A stretch of 64,000 bases of DNA from Rana temporaria (lineage: Eukaryota > Chordata > Amphibia > Anura > Ranidae). Below the pieces are notes generated by a model. It was given only the letters and a program-made list of their open reading frames with translations, did not search any database and was not told where the DNA came from. Shown here piece after piece: positions 1 to 11,769 of this stretch (its first letter is position 1; each line of letters begins with the position of its first letter). A program made the translations under genes and the position numbers. The stretch lies in the NCBI RefSeq assembly GCF_905171775.1, contig NC_053501.1, positions 75,573,134 to 75,637,133 on the forward strand. The letters are read 5' to 3'.

Positions 1-23
1 TCTCAGGTCATTCATAATCTTAT

Positions 24-186
24 GCCCTGTACACACGATCGGGCTTTAGCCCGGCCAAACTCACATCGGAATTCTGATGGAATTCCTCAGAAAAAGTCAG
101 ATGGGGCATACACACGGTCGGAATTTCCGATGGAAAAAGTCAGTCTGACTTTTTCAATCAAAAATTCTGATCGTGTGTACGGTGCT
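24..186. mobile_element. Short inverted-repeat element, GTACACACGA family
   Basis: The left end reads GCCCTGTACACACGATCGG and the right end GATCGTGTGTACGGTGC, which are inverted copies. The inside holds more short inverted blocks (GGAATTCTGAT, GTCAGTCTGACTTTT) and no coding frame. The same ends recur near 2.0, 2.5, 3.7, 50.0 and 59.9 kb, so this is a non-autonomous DNA-transposon family. A copy at 3705 has a 3-bp TTA duplication, which suggests PIF/Harbinger-type insertion, but I see no clean duplication here. Confidence 0.7.
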
Positions 187-263
187 TTAGAAAGTCTCCA
201 TTTATAAAATAATATAGATATAGTGGAAGGAGGAAAGGTCAAAAGCACAACATCCAATAATAA

Positions 264-1042
264 TAGAGGTGCACCGAAATGGAAATTTCAGAACCGAAAC
301 CGAAATAAAATAAAATGTCAGGCCGAAACCGAAACCGAAACCGGAAATGACTTTTCTTTTTTCCCCCTATTTCAATTTTTTTTTAAATAATTGTATGTAT
401 TACATGAGACATTTTAATTAGCTTCATTGATTTATTACATCAGTTACTATGACCAATGGTTGCAGACAGTACATTTACCCCCCCCCTCCCCCCCGCCATG
501 CTGCATATTAAGAAAATCAAAATGACAGTCACAGTTCATAATCTGCATACATCAAACTGCACTGTAGTCAGGTGGCTGCATAACATTCCCTATGCATCTC
601 AGCCTAATATGCCTTAGTAGTGTTTGTGTCTTAATCTTACTTGTTGAACTTGCTGGCAATGGTGGTGGCACTGACTGTATCGTCTGTATCGTCGTTCTTG
701 TTCCTCCTCGGCGGCGCTGGCTCCGCCTCCTCTTGGAACTTGAACAGCTGCTCTCCTCGGGCTCGGCTCCTCCCATGCTCCTCCTCACATCCCCTCCTGC
801 CTACAGCCATGACCCCTAAGATACGTCACGCCGCTGGGAGGGGAGCAGGGACACTCTAAACTTATGAGGAGTCGGAGGGAAGTGTTGGTGGCACTGGCAG
901 CCACAGCGTGATGGCTATTGACTGACGCCGCCGCCAGGTACGTGCAGATTGTGGAGGTGGGTCATTATCGGCAATTCTTTCGTTGTTTCGGCATTTCCCC
1001 AAAACAGTATGTATCGGTCGTCGATATATCGGTGCATCCCAA
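264..1042. mobile_element. Non-autonomous hAT-type element with 8-bp target duplication
   Basis: The ends are imperfect inverted repeats: TAGAGGTGCACCGA at the left and TCGGTGCATCCCAA at the right. The 8 bases AATAATAA lie directly outside both ends (256-263 and 1043-1050), the duplication length typical of hAT transposases. Inside are CCGAAA tandem units (about 290-346), a C-rich tract (477-495) and a GC-rich middle. No transposase frame is visible, so it depends on an enzyme made elsewhere. Confidence 0.8.
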
Positions 1043-1208
1043 AATAATAATTCAAGAAAATTCTTTCGAAAAACAGGTGGGGCTTTTAGGGTGCCAAGAA
1101 AATAAATACATTTCACAATACAATAGCTTACTTTATTATATGATGAACACAGAGGACATAATATAAATATTGAAAAACAATTACTATAAATTGTGCTTTA
1201 TCTTCTAA

Positions 1209-1788
1209 CTAGCTGAATACCCGGCGTCTGCCCGTCTTCCTATCTTAACCATTTGGGGAGGAAAATCATAGTAATATAAATATACCCATCTTATATAAGG
1301 GTGTAGGTAAGGGGTTAATTTAACTGTCATATATTTTTATTTGGCATATAAGTAAATATGTGTACCAGGTATTATTGAAATATCTCCCAGCGTACAGAAG
1401 TTATGTGGGAAACATACATTTTCCCATTGATTTGCATGGGACTTTAAACAAAAAACCCCCAGCCCTCACAAATGGGGGTAGTTAAGGGATAAATTAACTA
1501 TCCTATAGTCTTAAGTGGACAAATAAGTAACATGTGACCAAGTGTTATCGAAATATCTACAGCCGTTTGGAAGTTATGAAGTAACATGTATTTCCCAAGA
1601 GTTGAATGGGACTTTAAAGGAAAACCCGACCATGCCAATGGGGGTGGGTAAGGGTTAAACCACCTATCCTATGTTTGTTACTGACATATAAGTAACATGT
1701 GTGCCAAGTTTCATGTTAATATCTTTAGCCGTTTGGACGTGATGCTGGAACATACATACATACACACACTGAGTTTTATATATATAGA
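1209..1788 (-). mobile_element. Non-autonomous Helitron relic, copy 1
   Basis: Read on the minus strand it starts TCTATATATATAAAACTC and ends CAGCTAG, fitting Helitron ends (5' TC, 3' CTRR). A GC-rich segment ending GCCGGG lies just before the 3' end. It carries the phrases AACGGCTAAAGATATTAACATG and GTTACTTATATGTC and is the opposite-strand relative of 9505-10114. It has no Rep/helicase frame. The assignment comes from its ends and the absence of inverted repeats. Confidence 0.7.
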
Positions 1789-2002
1789 TATAGATAAAGT
1801 AAACTACCGTAATTTATTGCGAAATGTTTGTTTTTCTTGGCACGTAAGAAGTCCCACTTGTTTTTCTAAAGAATTTACTTAATTTATAAAAGCTCATATG
1901 TTGGTTAAAAATAATTTAAAATGGTTCATTAGTGTGTATTTTATATCTTCTTACAGCATAGCAACATATATTTTACTAAGTTCTTATTGCATATATTACT
2001 AA

Positions 2003-2408
2003 AGCCCTGTACACATGGCCGGGAATGCCGTCAGGAAAAAAACGTTGCAAGCTTGCCGTGCATACAGACGGCCATTCAAAAAAAACACGGTGACGTCACA
2101 TTCAATGCTGTCGCCGCCATCTTGCTACACCCTACACTACTCTTGTATGCTACCGCACATGTGTCGAAGTCTCATCGAGCATGCGTGGGTTTACCTGGAG
2201 ACAGGTAAGCATACTGACAAACGGTTTTCTCGGCAGGAAACACTCTGCCGAGAATCCCGATGAGAAAATAGAGAGCAGGTTCTCTCTTTTTCTCATCAGG
2301 ATTCCCGGTAGTTTTCTCGACGAGAAAGCATACACACGCCCGGTTTTCACTGTAAAAAGGTCTCCCAGCAGCTTTCTTGCCGAGAAAAACGGCTGTGTCT
2401 ACGAGGCT
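2003..2408. mobile_element. Short inverted-repeat element, GTACACA family
   Basis: It begins AGCCCTGTACACATGGCC and ends GGCTGTGTCTACGAGGCT. Internal halves mirror each other (CTCGGCAGGAAACACTCTGCCGAGAA and TTCTCGACGAGAAAGC-type blocks). It is non-coding and belongs to the same broad family as 24-186, but is more diverged. Confidence 0.6.
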
Positions 2409-2454
2409 TTATATGCATATATTGCTTAAACATAAGCTGGAATGACCCTCTAAT

Positions 2455-2827
2455 GCCCCGTACACACGATCAGATTTTCCAACAGCAAAAGTCTGATGTA
2501 AGCTTTTGAACGGAACTTCCGACCATGTGTAGGCTCCATCGGACTTTTGCTGTCAAAATTTCTGCCAACAAAAGATTGAGAGCTGGTTCTCAATTTTTCA
2601 TAGGGAAAATATTCCTATCGGAAAATCCGATCATCTGTAGCAATTCCGACGTGCAAAATTCCGATGCATGCTCGGAAACAATTCAACGCATGCTCTGAAG
2701 CATTGAACTTAATTTTCTCGGCTCGTCGTAGTGAGACTGTGTGTATGCAAGCCAAGCTTGAGCGGAATTACGTCAGAAAAGCCATGCAAGGTTTTTCTGA
2801 CGGAAAATCCTATCGTGTGTACGGTGC
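2455..2827. mobile_element. Short inverted-repeat element, GTACACACGA family
   Basis: It begins GCCCCGTACACACGATCAG and ends CCTATCGTGTGTACGGTGC. The interior has the mirror-type GGAATTCC and TTTTCCGAC blocks of this family and no coding frame. The flanks (AAT and ATT) do not give a clean target duplication. Confidence 0.7.
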
Positions 2828-3174
2828 ATTAATCTCCAGCTCTACAGCAGAAAGCTGCATGTTGGCAGCCTATTTTAACACTGTTCTGCTTCTGGGTGCT
2901 TCTGATAATTATTTGGGAAGATATGAGTGAATTCTGTGTTACACTGTAAGATAATCCACACAATGACATGAAACCTGCTGTTTTATTAAACAAAAATTGC
3001 TGCATGTCTTAACACTCTATTGGCAAATGTATTTTTTTAGAATGGTCTACAGAATAGCCAGTGGTAAGCAGACAGGAACATAAACCATGGTAAGGTAAAT
3101 GAACCAGTAGATTTTGTGTTTTGCTACTGCCTCCCTCAGGCTCTTAAGGTACTTGCAGATATCAGAAGGCTTTT

Positions 3175-3374
3175 NNNNNNNNNNNNNNNNNNNNNNNNNN
3201 NNNNNNNNNNNNNNNNNNNNNNNNNNNNNNNNNNNNNNNNNNNNNNNNNNNNNNNNNNNNNNNNNNNNNNNNNNNNNNNNNNNNNNNNNNNNNNNNNNNN
3301 NNNNNNNNNNNNNNNNNNNNNNNNNNNNNNNNNNNNNNNNNNNNNNNNNNNNNNNNNNNNNNNNNNNNNNNNNN
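3175..3374. other. Assembly gap of exactly 200 N
   Basis: An unbroken run of 200 N. The round number suggests a scaffold placeholder, so the real gap size is unknown. Reading frames translated across it are meaningless. Confidence 0.99.
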
Positions 3375-3704
3375 TCGTAATCTAGCTTCAGTCTACTGGT
3401 CTGTAGGGATACTCAGACCTCAACAGATACTGCAAGATGGCATATCTCAAGTGAAAAGTCTTTTAGCTGGACACAGGCACAATAGTAAATACACAGGTTA
3501 TGGACACAGCATGCTCAACACACAACCACAGACTTGTGTCTTTTTTTTCAACCTGACTAACTATGTAACAGAGAAGTTTTGATAAGGCAATGCATGGGAG
3601 GTTAAAGTGACACTAAACAATATCCTTATTCTCCAAAAAAACAAACATATACATTCACTACCAATTATCCCTGTAATAATTTTCTTTCATTAAATTATTT
3701 CTTA

Positions 3705-4187
3705 GGCCCCATACACACGAGAGGATTTATCCGCAGATACGGTCCAGCGGACCGTATCCGCGGATAAATCCTCTCGAGGATTTCAGAAGATTTCTATGCG
3801 ATGGCGTGTACACACCATCGCATTGAAATCCGCGCTGAAATCCTCTGCCGATGACGTGTCGCGCCGTCGCCGCTATTATGACGGGCGCGACGCTGTCATA
3901 TAAGGAATTCCACGCATGCGTCAAATCATTACGACGCGTGCGGGGAATCCCTTTGGGCGGATGGATCCGGTAAGTCTGTACAGACGAGCGGATCCATCCG
4001 TTGGAATGGATTCCAGCAGATGGATTTGTTGAGCATGTCAGCAAATATCCATCTGCTGGAAATCCATCCCAGGGGAGATTTATCTGCGGATAAATATCCG
4101 ACGGAGTGTACACACCATAGGATCTATCCGCAGAAACCCATTTGATGGGATTTATCTGCGGATAGATTCTATGGTGTGTATGGGGCC
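3705..4187. mobile_element. Inverted-repeat MITE with TTA duplication
   Basis: The ends GGCCCCATACACACGAGAGG and CATGGTGTGTATGGGGCC-type sequence (ending CTATGGTGTGTATGGGGCC) are inverted. TTA flanks both sides (3702-3704 and 4188-4190), as PIF/Harbinger elements leave. The interior repeats variants of GGATTTATCCGCGGATAAATCC, so it can fold extensively. No coding frame. Confidence 0.8.
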
Positions 4188-4316
4188 TTAGTGTTCTTTT
4201 CCACCTCCTTGTAACAGTCTATGTGAGATCCTGAACCTCTCTTTTCCCCCCTCACTGTTATTTGCTTGGCACACACGTTAGTTGCAGTTCAGCAGTCTAA
4301 AAATCCTATAGTCCTA

Positions 4317-5002
4317 GGGCCAGATCCACAGAAGAGATACGACGGCATATCTCCTGATACGCCGTCGTATCTCTGAGTGTATCTATGCGACTGATTCATA
4401 GAATCGGTTACGCATAGATAGCCCTAAGATCCGACAGGTGACTTACACCGTCGGATCTTAGGATGCAATACTTCGGCCGCCGCTGGGAGGAGTTTGCGTC
4501 GTTTTCCAGCGTCGGGTATGCAAATGAGGTTTTACGGCGATCCACGACGGTTTTCGCGTTCGTTACGTCGTCGCTAGTAATTTTTTCCCGTCGCAAAGTT
4601 ACGGCTGCTTTAACATGGCTTAACTTTAGATAAGCCATGTTAAAGTATGGCCGTCGTTCCCGGGTCGAATTTCAAATTTTTTTTTTTTTTTGCGTAAGAC
4701 GTCCGGTAATACGAAAGTACGTTACGCACGTCGCCGTTCAAAAAAATTACGTCACTTCGCGCAAAGCACGGCGGGAATTTCAAAACGGAGCATGCGCAGT
4801 ACGTCCGGCGCGGGAGCGCGCCTAATTTAAATGGTACACGCCCCATTTGAATTAGGCGGGCTTGCGCCAGACGCCTTTACGTTACACCGCCGTAAGTTTA
4901 CACGCAAGTGCTTGGTGAATCAGGCACTTGCGCTGAAAACTTGCGGCGGTGTAACATATAGACGATACGTTACGCCGCCGCAAGTATATGTGAATCTGGC
5001 CC
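4317..5002. mobile_element. GGGCCAGATTC-type MITE, copy 1
   Basis: It begins GGGCCAGATCCACAGAAG and ends TATGTGAATCTGGCCC. Just inside are mirror blocks such as GATACGACGGCATATCTCC followed by GATACGCCGTCGTATCTC. The GC-rich core includes GAGCATGCGCAGTACGTCCGG. It is non-coding. Relatives lie at 17302-18011, 27806-28543, 30613-31325 and about 56283-56960. Confidence 0.75.
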
Positions 5003-7104
5003 CATGTTCCCTAGTCTATCTCAGAAGTGAGCAAGAGAGGGTGGCTACATTTCTACATACAGTGGGACAATGTAGAACAAACATAGTCCTCCTCTAAAAA
5101 AAGTTGGATCACTACAGTAAATAAAAAAAAAGAATTTGGAGATTTGAAGGAGGCTGAAAGCAAAAAGTTTTTTTGTTTGAGTTACATACCGGAATAGATT
5201 TTTTTTAACCAGAGTTTGTCACTTTAAGGAGGAATTCAATTATTTCATGCTTGCGTAGACCTGTCCTTCTATTTCTTTATCTAAATTTGTACAGCATAGG
5301 TATAGGACTTTTTCGGCATTGATGTTGTTACTTTATGCCCATTTAAATACTAATAAAAACATTTTTTGCTGGTGCTCAATATTTTGGGGGGCGGCAAACA
5401 TACCTCACTCGCACCCCCACCCCCCGGGAGATGGTTGGGAGTCCGCAATACATCACCACCCCCCTAGAAAAAGTCGGGAGGCCGCAATCCCAATCGGGAG
5501 ACAATCAGGAGCCCACTATGCCCCCAAATCTCCCCCAAGGGAGACAGTTGGGAGGCCGTGACAGGAGGCCTTACCGTGAGGTGGCAGATGCAGCAAAGAA
5601 AGAAAGAGCCAAGGAAAAGACGGGGCATCTCCTCCAGGTAGAACAAGAAGTGGCTGGGGCTTCTCCTCCCAGTCAAACAGGAAGTGGGTCCTGAGGTCCT
5701 GAGGTCCTGGCCAATCGAGTCTCAGGAGTTTCTGTCGGATTGGCCACTTCTGCATCCAGAGTCCACTCTTTTTTAAGCCAATTGGAGCCTCCAGATCTAA
5801 CCACATGCTTAAAAAAATTAGGGGTTGGATGCATGGATAGGGGGATACATCGATGTGCCTTCTGGGCACGTCACATCCGGGACCCTGACTACTGTTTTTT
5901 ATCTAGACACGGCAGTGGAACGCGCGCTGACCCACAAGTCGGACGGTTTATCGTTCCGTCCTAGTGACTTATGCAGGCTATCCCCAGTCCCGGGAGAAGG
6001 CACACACAAATGTAAGCAGGCACGCTGTTATTTGTTTTTAATCTTTTTATTAAAACAATATTACGCTATTGGTTCCTTCCTTCTCTTATTTTCAATAGGT
6101 CACCGTGGTGGAGAGGAGAATAAAAACATAAGTCTCCTGTCATATCTCCAATAACATTCAAGCAAGTCTAAAGATTATACCTACCAAGAACTGTTTGACC
6201 TTCTTTTTAAAGTGGAGTTCCACCTGTTGCTTTTCTATAATAATTATTATTATATTGTATATTTATGATTTAATATCTCGCATATATGATATATGGTTAA
6301 AAATAAGAGAGTTCTGTGACTAGAGTGAAAAGCTTTAACATAACACACATTTATTTAGAGAAAAGATATTAGCTATCTAACATACTGCATACATATACAG
6401 TTTTAAAGTAAGGGAAATAAAAGTTAGTTTCAAATACAAGATAAGCACATCACACTAAAAGTATTAAGAAAACAAATTATGACAAAGTATATAAGTGCAG
6501 GGGAGAAGATAGATTCTGATGTTACCTTGACATCCCGGGCCCGGGAAGTTCTCATCATCTCTCTCTAATTCTATTGATGAGACCCCCTGACTTTATAATC
6601 CTGATGTCACTTCTGATTGGCTGAAATAGCCTTTCCTTTTATGGTCACAGCTTCCTTCCACCTTAACTTTGTCCCTGAGGCCCACTCTGATTGGACATTA
6701 CTATCCTTTCCAAATATGGGCAACATCCTAGTTCTATCTATTAGCTATGTATAGGTTTGAAGTTTAAACTAATTACCTCTAGCTAGTTAGACCTCCTGTC
6801 TATTCATGGAAGAGTACAGTCATTTCCAGGTGACACCATAAAGTGCAAACCTTTCCCACTGTGATTTCTTCCTGACTTGCTTTGTATGTCAAAAGATGTA
6901 GTAGATTGGTCGTCTCCGGCCACCTTCATACAAAGCAATCATGCATATCAAATACGGAGAGTGCTAATTAGATATATTCAATCCCTAACTGTCAGCCTAT
7001 TTAAAGTATCAGAACTTCTCCCCCACCACACATATACTGTTATCGTAATATATATTTATACCTATGTACAATAATGGCGATTAGACATTAACAATTCACC
7101 CAGG
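5003..7104. other. Non-coding stretch, mostly unassigned
   Basis: No frame here resembles a known protein. About 5385-5700 is purine-rich and G/C-homopolymer-rich with repeated GGGAG/GGAGGCCG words. At 6209-6226 TTAA is followed by AGTGGAGTTCCACC, the left end of the TTAA-type family also seen at 54156, but I cannot place its right end. The rest is AT-rich, with CCCGGGCCCGGG near 6535. Confidence 0.5.
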
Positions 7105-7566
7105 GCAACACACCCATAAATGGAACTTCCACTTTTTGGAACCCCCCCCCCTCCGGTGTCACCTTTGGCACCTTTTAGGGGATCGAGCAGATACCTGTCT
7201 AATACAGGTATTTGCTCCCACTTCCTGGCATAGATCACCTCGGTGATCTACGCCACTTCCAGCATCTACTCTGTACCCCCGCTGTGTTCTGAGAGGCACA
7301 CAGCTCCCAGAATACACTGAAGACACGCAGCGCAATTCACGCTTGTGCAGTAGGGAACCGGGAAGAGAAGCTGCAATGCTTCACTTCCTGATTCCCTTAA
7401 GAAGTATGGTGGCGGGAGCAGCCGATCCGCAAACGGCAGATCGGCTTCGGCTGCCGACATTGCGGGCGCCCTGGACAGGTAAGTGTCCATATATTAAAAG
7501 TCAGCAGCTACAGTATTTGTAACTACTGGCTTTTAATATTTTTTTTTTGTGGGAACTCTGCTTTAT
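7105..7566 (-). mobile_element. TTAA-type AGTGGAGTTCC element, second copy
   Basis: Read on the minus strand from the right end it begins AAAGCAGAGTTCCCAC. It then has AAAGCCAGTAGTTAC and TACTGTAGCTGCTGACTTTT, then GGACACTTACCTGTCC. The element at 54156 has the same order: AGTGGAGTTCCACCC, GTCAGCAGCTAC, CACTCACCTGTTCC. It is non-coding. The lower end (GGAACTTCCACTTTTT) is less certain. Confidence 0.55.
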
Positions 7567-8035
7567 GTAGAGAGGTCATATTTGTCTGGTGAGTAGGAAT
7601 TCATAACTAAGCACATCAGGTGTGTTTTTGTGGATTTACTGCCAAATGGTGATGGTGTTACACTTTATGTTACATTGGTAACTTATCACTGAAGATTTTA
7701 TGGACTTTATAAAAGACTTTTGTATTAGTAATTTATATTCACATTAACATTTAGCATGTTGCACTTAGATGTATATAATGTATGAAGTACAGTATAACAG
7801 TTTTTACTATTAATATACAGTATATTACTGTTGTTAAAATTGTGTGTTAACAACACCATTGTATCATTAGCACCTCCTCACTATTGTTTCTTAAAACTCA
7901 GGAGCACGTATGCATGGGTACCTCCTTAGCACCTGGCTAACTACAAAAGAAACCCGAAGAAAGGATGAGCCAAAAGCATTGAAGCGAACTGCCAGAAGAA
8001 GACGTAAGTTACCTTTCTGTATATTTCTCGATGCA
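7567..8035. other. AT-rich non-coding stretch
   Basis: I see no gene and no clear element end. It runs up to the truncated edge of the Tc1 relic. Confidence 0.4.
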
Positions 8036-8880
8036 CAGAGCAAAGAATTTTCAAGTCTTGTCACAGATTCTCAATTGGATTTAGAACTGTACTTTGACTG
8101 GGCCATTCCAACACATGAATATGCTTTGATCTAAACCATTCTATTGTAGCTCTGGTTGTATATTAAGGGCTGTTGTCCTGCTGGAGGGTGAACCTCCACC
8201 CCAGTCTCAAGTCTTTTGCAGACTAACAGGTTTTCTTCTAAGATTGCCCTGTATTTGGCTCCATCAATCTATCCATCAACTCTCACAGCTTCCCTGTCCC
8301 TGCTGAAAAAAGCATCCCCACAACATGATGCTGCCACCACCATGTTTCACGGTGGGGGTGGTGTGTTCAGGATGATGTGCAGTGTTAGTTTTCCACCACA
8401 CATAGCGTTTTGCTTTTAGGCCAAAAAGTTTACTTTTGGTCTCATCTGACCAGATCACCTTCTTCCAGATCTTTTCTGTGTCTCCCACATGGCTTCTCAC
8501 AGTCTGCAAATGGGACTTCTTATGGCTTTCTTCCAACAATGGCTTTCTTCTTGTCACGTTTCCATAAAGCCAGATTTGAGGAGTGCACGACTAATAGTTG
8601 TCCTGTAGATTCTCCCACCTGAGCTGTGGATCTCTGCAGCTCCTCCAGAATTACCATGGGCCTCTTGGCTGCTTCTCTGATTAATGCTCTCCTTGCCTGT
8701 CAGTTTAGGTGGACGGCCATGTCTTGGTAGGTTTGCAGTTGTGCCATACTCTTTCCATTTTCAGATGATGGATTGAACAGTGCTCTGTGAGATGTTCAAA
8801 TCTTAGGATTTTTTTTTAAAACCTAACCCTGCTCCACAACTTTATCCCTGACCTGTCTGGTGTATTCCCTGGCCCTCATG
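8036..8880 (-). pseudogene. Tc1/mariner transposase relic
   Basis: Read on the minus strand this is a Tc1-type transposase broken by stops and shifts. The segment at 8276-8557 holds WSDETKSKLFG (first catalytic Asp region), then KRYVWWKTNTAHHPEHT, then VKHGGGSIMLWGCF, the usual order for DD34E Tc1 enzymes. Upstream coding (8560-8860) includes the GRPPKL-type linker seen as GGTGGACGGCCATG on the plus strand. The C-terminal part before 8276 survives as QSKYEDN-like scraps without a usable frame. No intact terminal repeats were found. It is an old, dead copy, clearly distinct from the better-preserved Tc1 at 22418. Confidence 0.85.
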
Positions 8881-9060
8881 ATGCTGTTTGTTCACTAAGG
8901 TAGTCTAACAAACCTCTGAGGACATAACATAACAGTTGTATTTATACTGAGATTAAATTACACATGGGTGGACTCTATTTACTAATTAGGTGACTTCTAA
9001 AGGCAATTGATTCCACTAGATTTTGGTTCAGGATATCAGAGTAAAGTAGACTGAATACAA

Positions 9061-9290
9061 ACGCATAAAAAAAAAAAATAATAATTGTTGCGCTAAAAAT
9101 CAACCATATGCAGAGCTATATTGTTAGCAGGATAAGGAGAAAGGGTTTTAAATAGGGTCAAAAATCAGGACATATGGCAATAAGCAGCAGCAGAAAGTCA
9201 GTGCATGCAACAGACACATGGTGAATATAAATCAATTTCTGTTGGGAACAAGAACAGGGAAAGGGGGGGGGGGTTGGGTGGTCGGAAACT
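9061..9290. other. Low-complexity non-coding stretch
   Basis: A-rich tract at 9067-9083 and a G-run at 9261-9273. No gene seen. Confidence 0.4.
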
Positions 9291-9504
9291 TTATATTATA
9301 CGTACTTACTTGGGACGTATCTATGTGTGGAATTATATAGTATTTCAGACTATAGAGATCCTGTGGAACAATATAATGGTAATTAGTTAATGTACAATTT
9401 TGTTTATTCACTTAATGTTTATAATATAAAACAAAAATGATATTTTAATGAAGAGAACGGGAGACTATGTTGGAGAGAGCAGTAAATATATCTATGTAAT
9501 ATAA

Positions 9505-10114
9505 TCTATATATATAAAACTCAACGTGTGTGTGTATGTATGTATGTATGTATGTATGTATGTATGTATGTATGTTCCAGCATCACGTCCAAACGGCTAA
9601 AGATATTAACATGAAACTTGGCACACATGTTACTTATATGTCAGCAACAAACATAGGATAGGTGGTTTAACCCTTACCCACCCCCATTTGCCATGGTCGG
9701 GGTTTTCCTTTAAAGTCCCATTCAACTCTATGGGAAATACATGTTACTTCATAACTTCCAAACGGCTGTAGATATTTCGATAACACTTGGTCACATGTTA
9801 CTTATATGTCCACTTAAACTATAGGATAGTTAATTTATCCCTTAACTACCCCCATTTGTGAGGGTCGGGGTTTTTGTTTAAAGTCCCATGCAAATCAATG
9901 GGAAATGTATGTTCCCACATAACTTCTGTACGCCTGGAGATATTTCAATAATACCTGGTACACATATTACTTATATGCCAAATAAAAATATATGACAGTT
10001 AAATTAACCCTTACCTACACCCTTATATAAAAGATGGGTATATTTATATTACTATGATTTTCCTCCCCAAAAGGTTAAGATAGGAAGACCGGGCAACGCC
10101 GGGTATTCAGCTAG
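9505..10114 (+). mobile_element. Non-autonomous Helitron, copy 2
   Basis: It starts TCTATATATATAAAACTCAAC and ends GGGTATTCAGCTAG. The left flank base is A and the right flank base T, the Helitron A|T insertion rule. Just before the end is CCGGGCAACGCCGGG, which can form a small hairpin. It includes a (TATG)n microsatellite at about 9536-9575. It shares its body with the minus-strand copy at 1209-1788 and has no Rep/helicase frame. Confidence 0.8.
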
Positions 10115-10125
10115 TATAATATATT

Positions 10126-10486
10126 AATAGGAGAAGATAGTGCTGCGGGATGGGAAAGGTGAAAAAAGGAAGTGAAGGGTGGTCTGTCTGTGGTAAGGAA
10201 CAGTACAAACAAAATGGCATCGAAATGATCAGTGAACTGACTAACAAAAGTATGGCAATTCTATGTATAAGTGCTAATACATAACTTCATAAAATCTTCT
10301 TGATATAATGCAATAAGTGATAAAAAGTGCAAATAAAGATATACAATGTGTGTAACACAACACCCAAATAACTGTGATAAGCTCAGTAGTAAGCTTGTGA
10401 TGAAAGGTCCATAGAGCAGAGCTTAAATAGTATGAACGGAAATCTGAATAATAAACAAAAGTCCAAAGAAAAAAAGTGCTGGTGTA
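10126..10486 (+). mobile_element. Penelope-like 3' region fragment (plus copy)
   Basis: This block is the near-exact reverse complement of 15286-15650. Shared phrases include GGAGAAGATAGTGCTGCG, AATGGCATCGAA and AAGTGCTGGTGTAGAT. The 15286 copy lies just downstream of a minus-strand Penelope-like coding fragment, so I infer this is the same element's 3' non-coding part. It is non-coding and both ends are breakpoints. Confidence 0.6.
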
Positions 10487-10520
10487 GATGACGGATGACG
10501 GAGCGATCACTAGTAAACAA

Positions 10521-10669
10521 ACCGGCGTCATGTGATGACGCCGGTTCCTCCCTCTCCTCTCTGTACCGAACGGTACAGTGTGAGAGAGGAGAGGGGAGAG
10601 AGCGGAAGCAGCAGCAGCTACTGCTGCTGCTGCGGGCTGGATCTGTGACACATGTAGTCACAGATCCAG
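10521..10669. repeat. Chain of four perfect hairpins
   Basis: Four stem-loops follow one another. The arms are ACCGGCGTCAT/ATGACGCCGGT (10521-10545), CTGTACCG/CGGTACAG inside an outer CCTCTCCTCT/AGAGGAGAGG (10551-10594), GCAGCAGCAGC/GCTGCTGCTGC (10608-10633) and CTGGATCTGTGAC/GTCACAGATCCAG (10637-10669). Similar chains occur in the TTAA-type elements near 29.3 and 57.8 kb. Confidence 0.85.
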
Positions 10670-10689
10670 CCATCCATCCATCCCTCCCT

Positions 10690-11087
10690 GTGCAATACTC
10701 TGCAATGCCCCCATACTCTGCAATGCCCCCATACTCTACAATGCCCCCATACTCTGCAATGCCCCCATACTCTGCAATGCCCCAAAATACTCCGCAATGC
10801 CCCGCAATACTCTGCAATGCCCCGCAATACTCCGCAATGCCCCGCAATACTCCGCAATGCCCCACAATACCCCGCAATACCCCACAATACTCCGCAATAC
10901 TCCGCAATACCCCGAAATACCCCGCAATACCCCGCAATACCCCACAATACCCCGCAATACCCCACAATACCCCGCAATACTCCACAATACCCCGCAATAC
11001 TCCGCAATACTCCGCAATACCCTGCAATACCACACAATACTCTACAATACCCCACAATACTCTACAATACCCCACAATACTCTACAA
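10690..11087. repeat. 10-bp satellite, CAATACCCCG type
   Basis: Tandem units of about 10 bp (CCGCAATACC, CTGCAATGCC, CCACAATACT) run almost unbroken. The first units have an 18-20 bp higher-order period with CCCCCATA. The array resumes at 13416-13466 beyond an inserted hAT element. Long frames through it are translation artefacts of a repeat whose unit has few stops. Confidence 0.9.
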
Positions 11088-11769
11088 CAGCCCTCAAAAT
11101 TGCACTCGCCTCCTCGCATTTGGCGAGGGAATTTATGTGCAGTGCGAGTGAGGAGCAGGGCTGGACCAGTCTGACAGCTTTCTGACCGAAGCAGTGCAGG
11201 CTTTTTTTTTTTTTTTTAAAGGACATCAGAGCGGCCAGAGGGGGATTCCCTGATCGATACCGCAACCCCCCCCCCCCTCCAGGTGCCACACACCGGGGGG
11301 TGTCAGGCCGGTTCCCCCCCCCCCCCCCCCCCAAATAAAAAAAAAAAGACAGCGCCGCCGCGGGTTTAACATTGCGCCGATGATAGACTACATTTGTAAT
11401 CGAGAGCCCGAGCGGAGCAGGTAGTGACTTTGCGGGGGGGCGGGTGGGGGTTTGCGAGCTGTACCCGAGCCAGTCGGCACATCTGAGACTGGCGCAACGA
11501 TCCCCTTCTATCACGTCTCAGTCTCAGTCTCAGGGCAGCGGCTGTCAGCAGAGAAGCCGCCTCCCCCGCTCCTCCTTTATGTCTATACACTGCTCTGCAT
11601 GCAGGAGGAGGGGGAGGCGGCTTGTCTGCTCGGCTGACACCCGCTTTCTGAGACTGATCAGAGCCGTGAGAGAAGGGGATTGTCCCCCCACCGCCCCCGC
11701 CAAGCCACTACCTCTGGCTCTCTGTCTGCGGTGTGGGTTCTGAGTCAGGTAGATTATAGGTCTGAATGG

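Noticed and set aside
552..859. Three overlapping frames of 72-78 codons at 0.55-0.86 kb
   Set aside because: GC-rich interior of a hAT non-autonomous element; overlapping on both strands and without similarity to anything I know.
3114..3385. Two open frames spanning 3.1-3.4 kb
   Set aside because: They are mostly N from the assembly gap.
10383..11185. Long frames on both strands through 10.4-11.2 kb (repetitive YCGVLRGI or NTPQYPAIPR peptides)
   Set aside because: They are translations of a 10-bp satellite, open on several frames at once; no domain and no start context.
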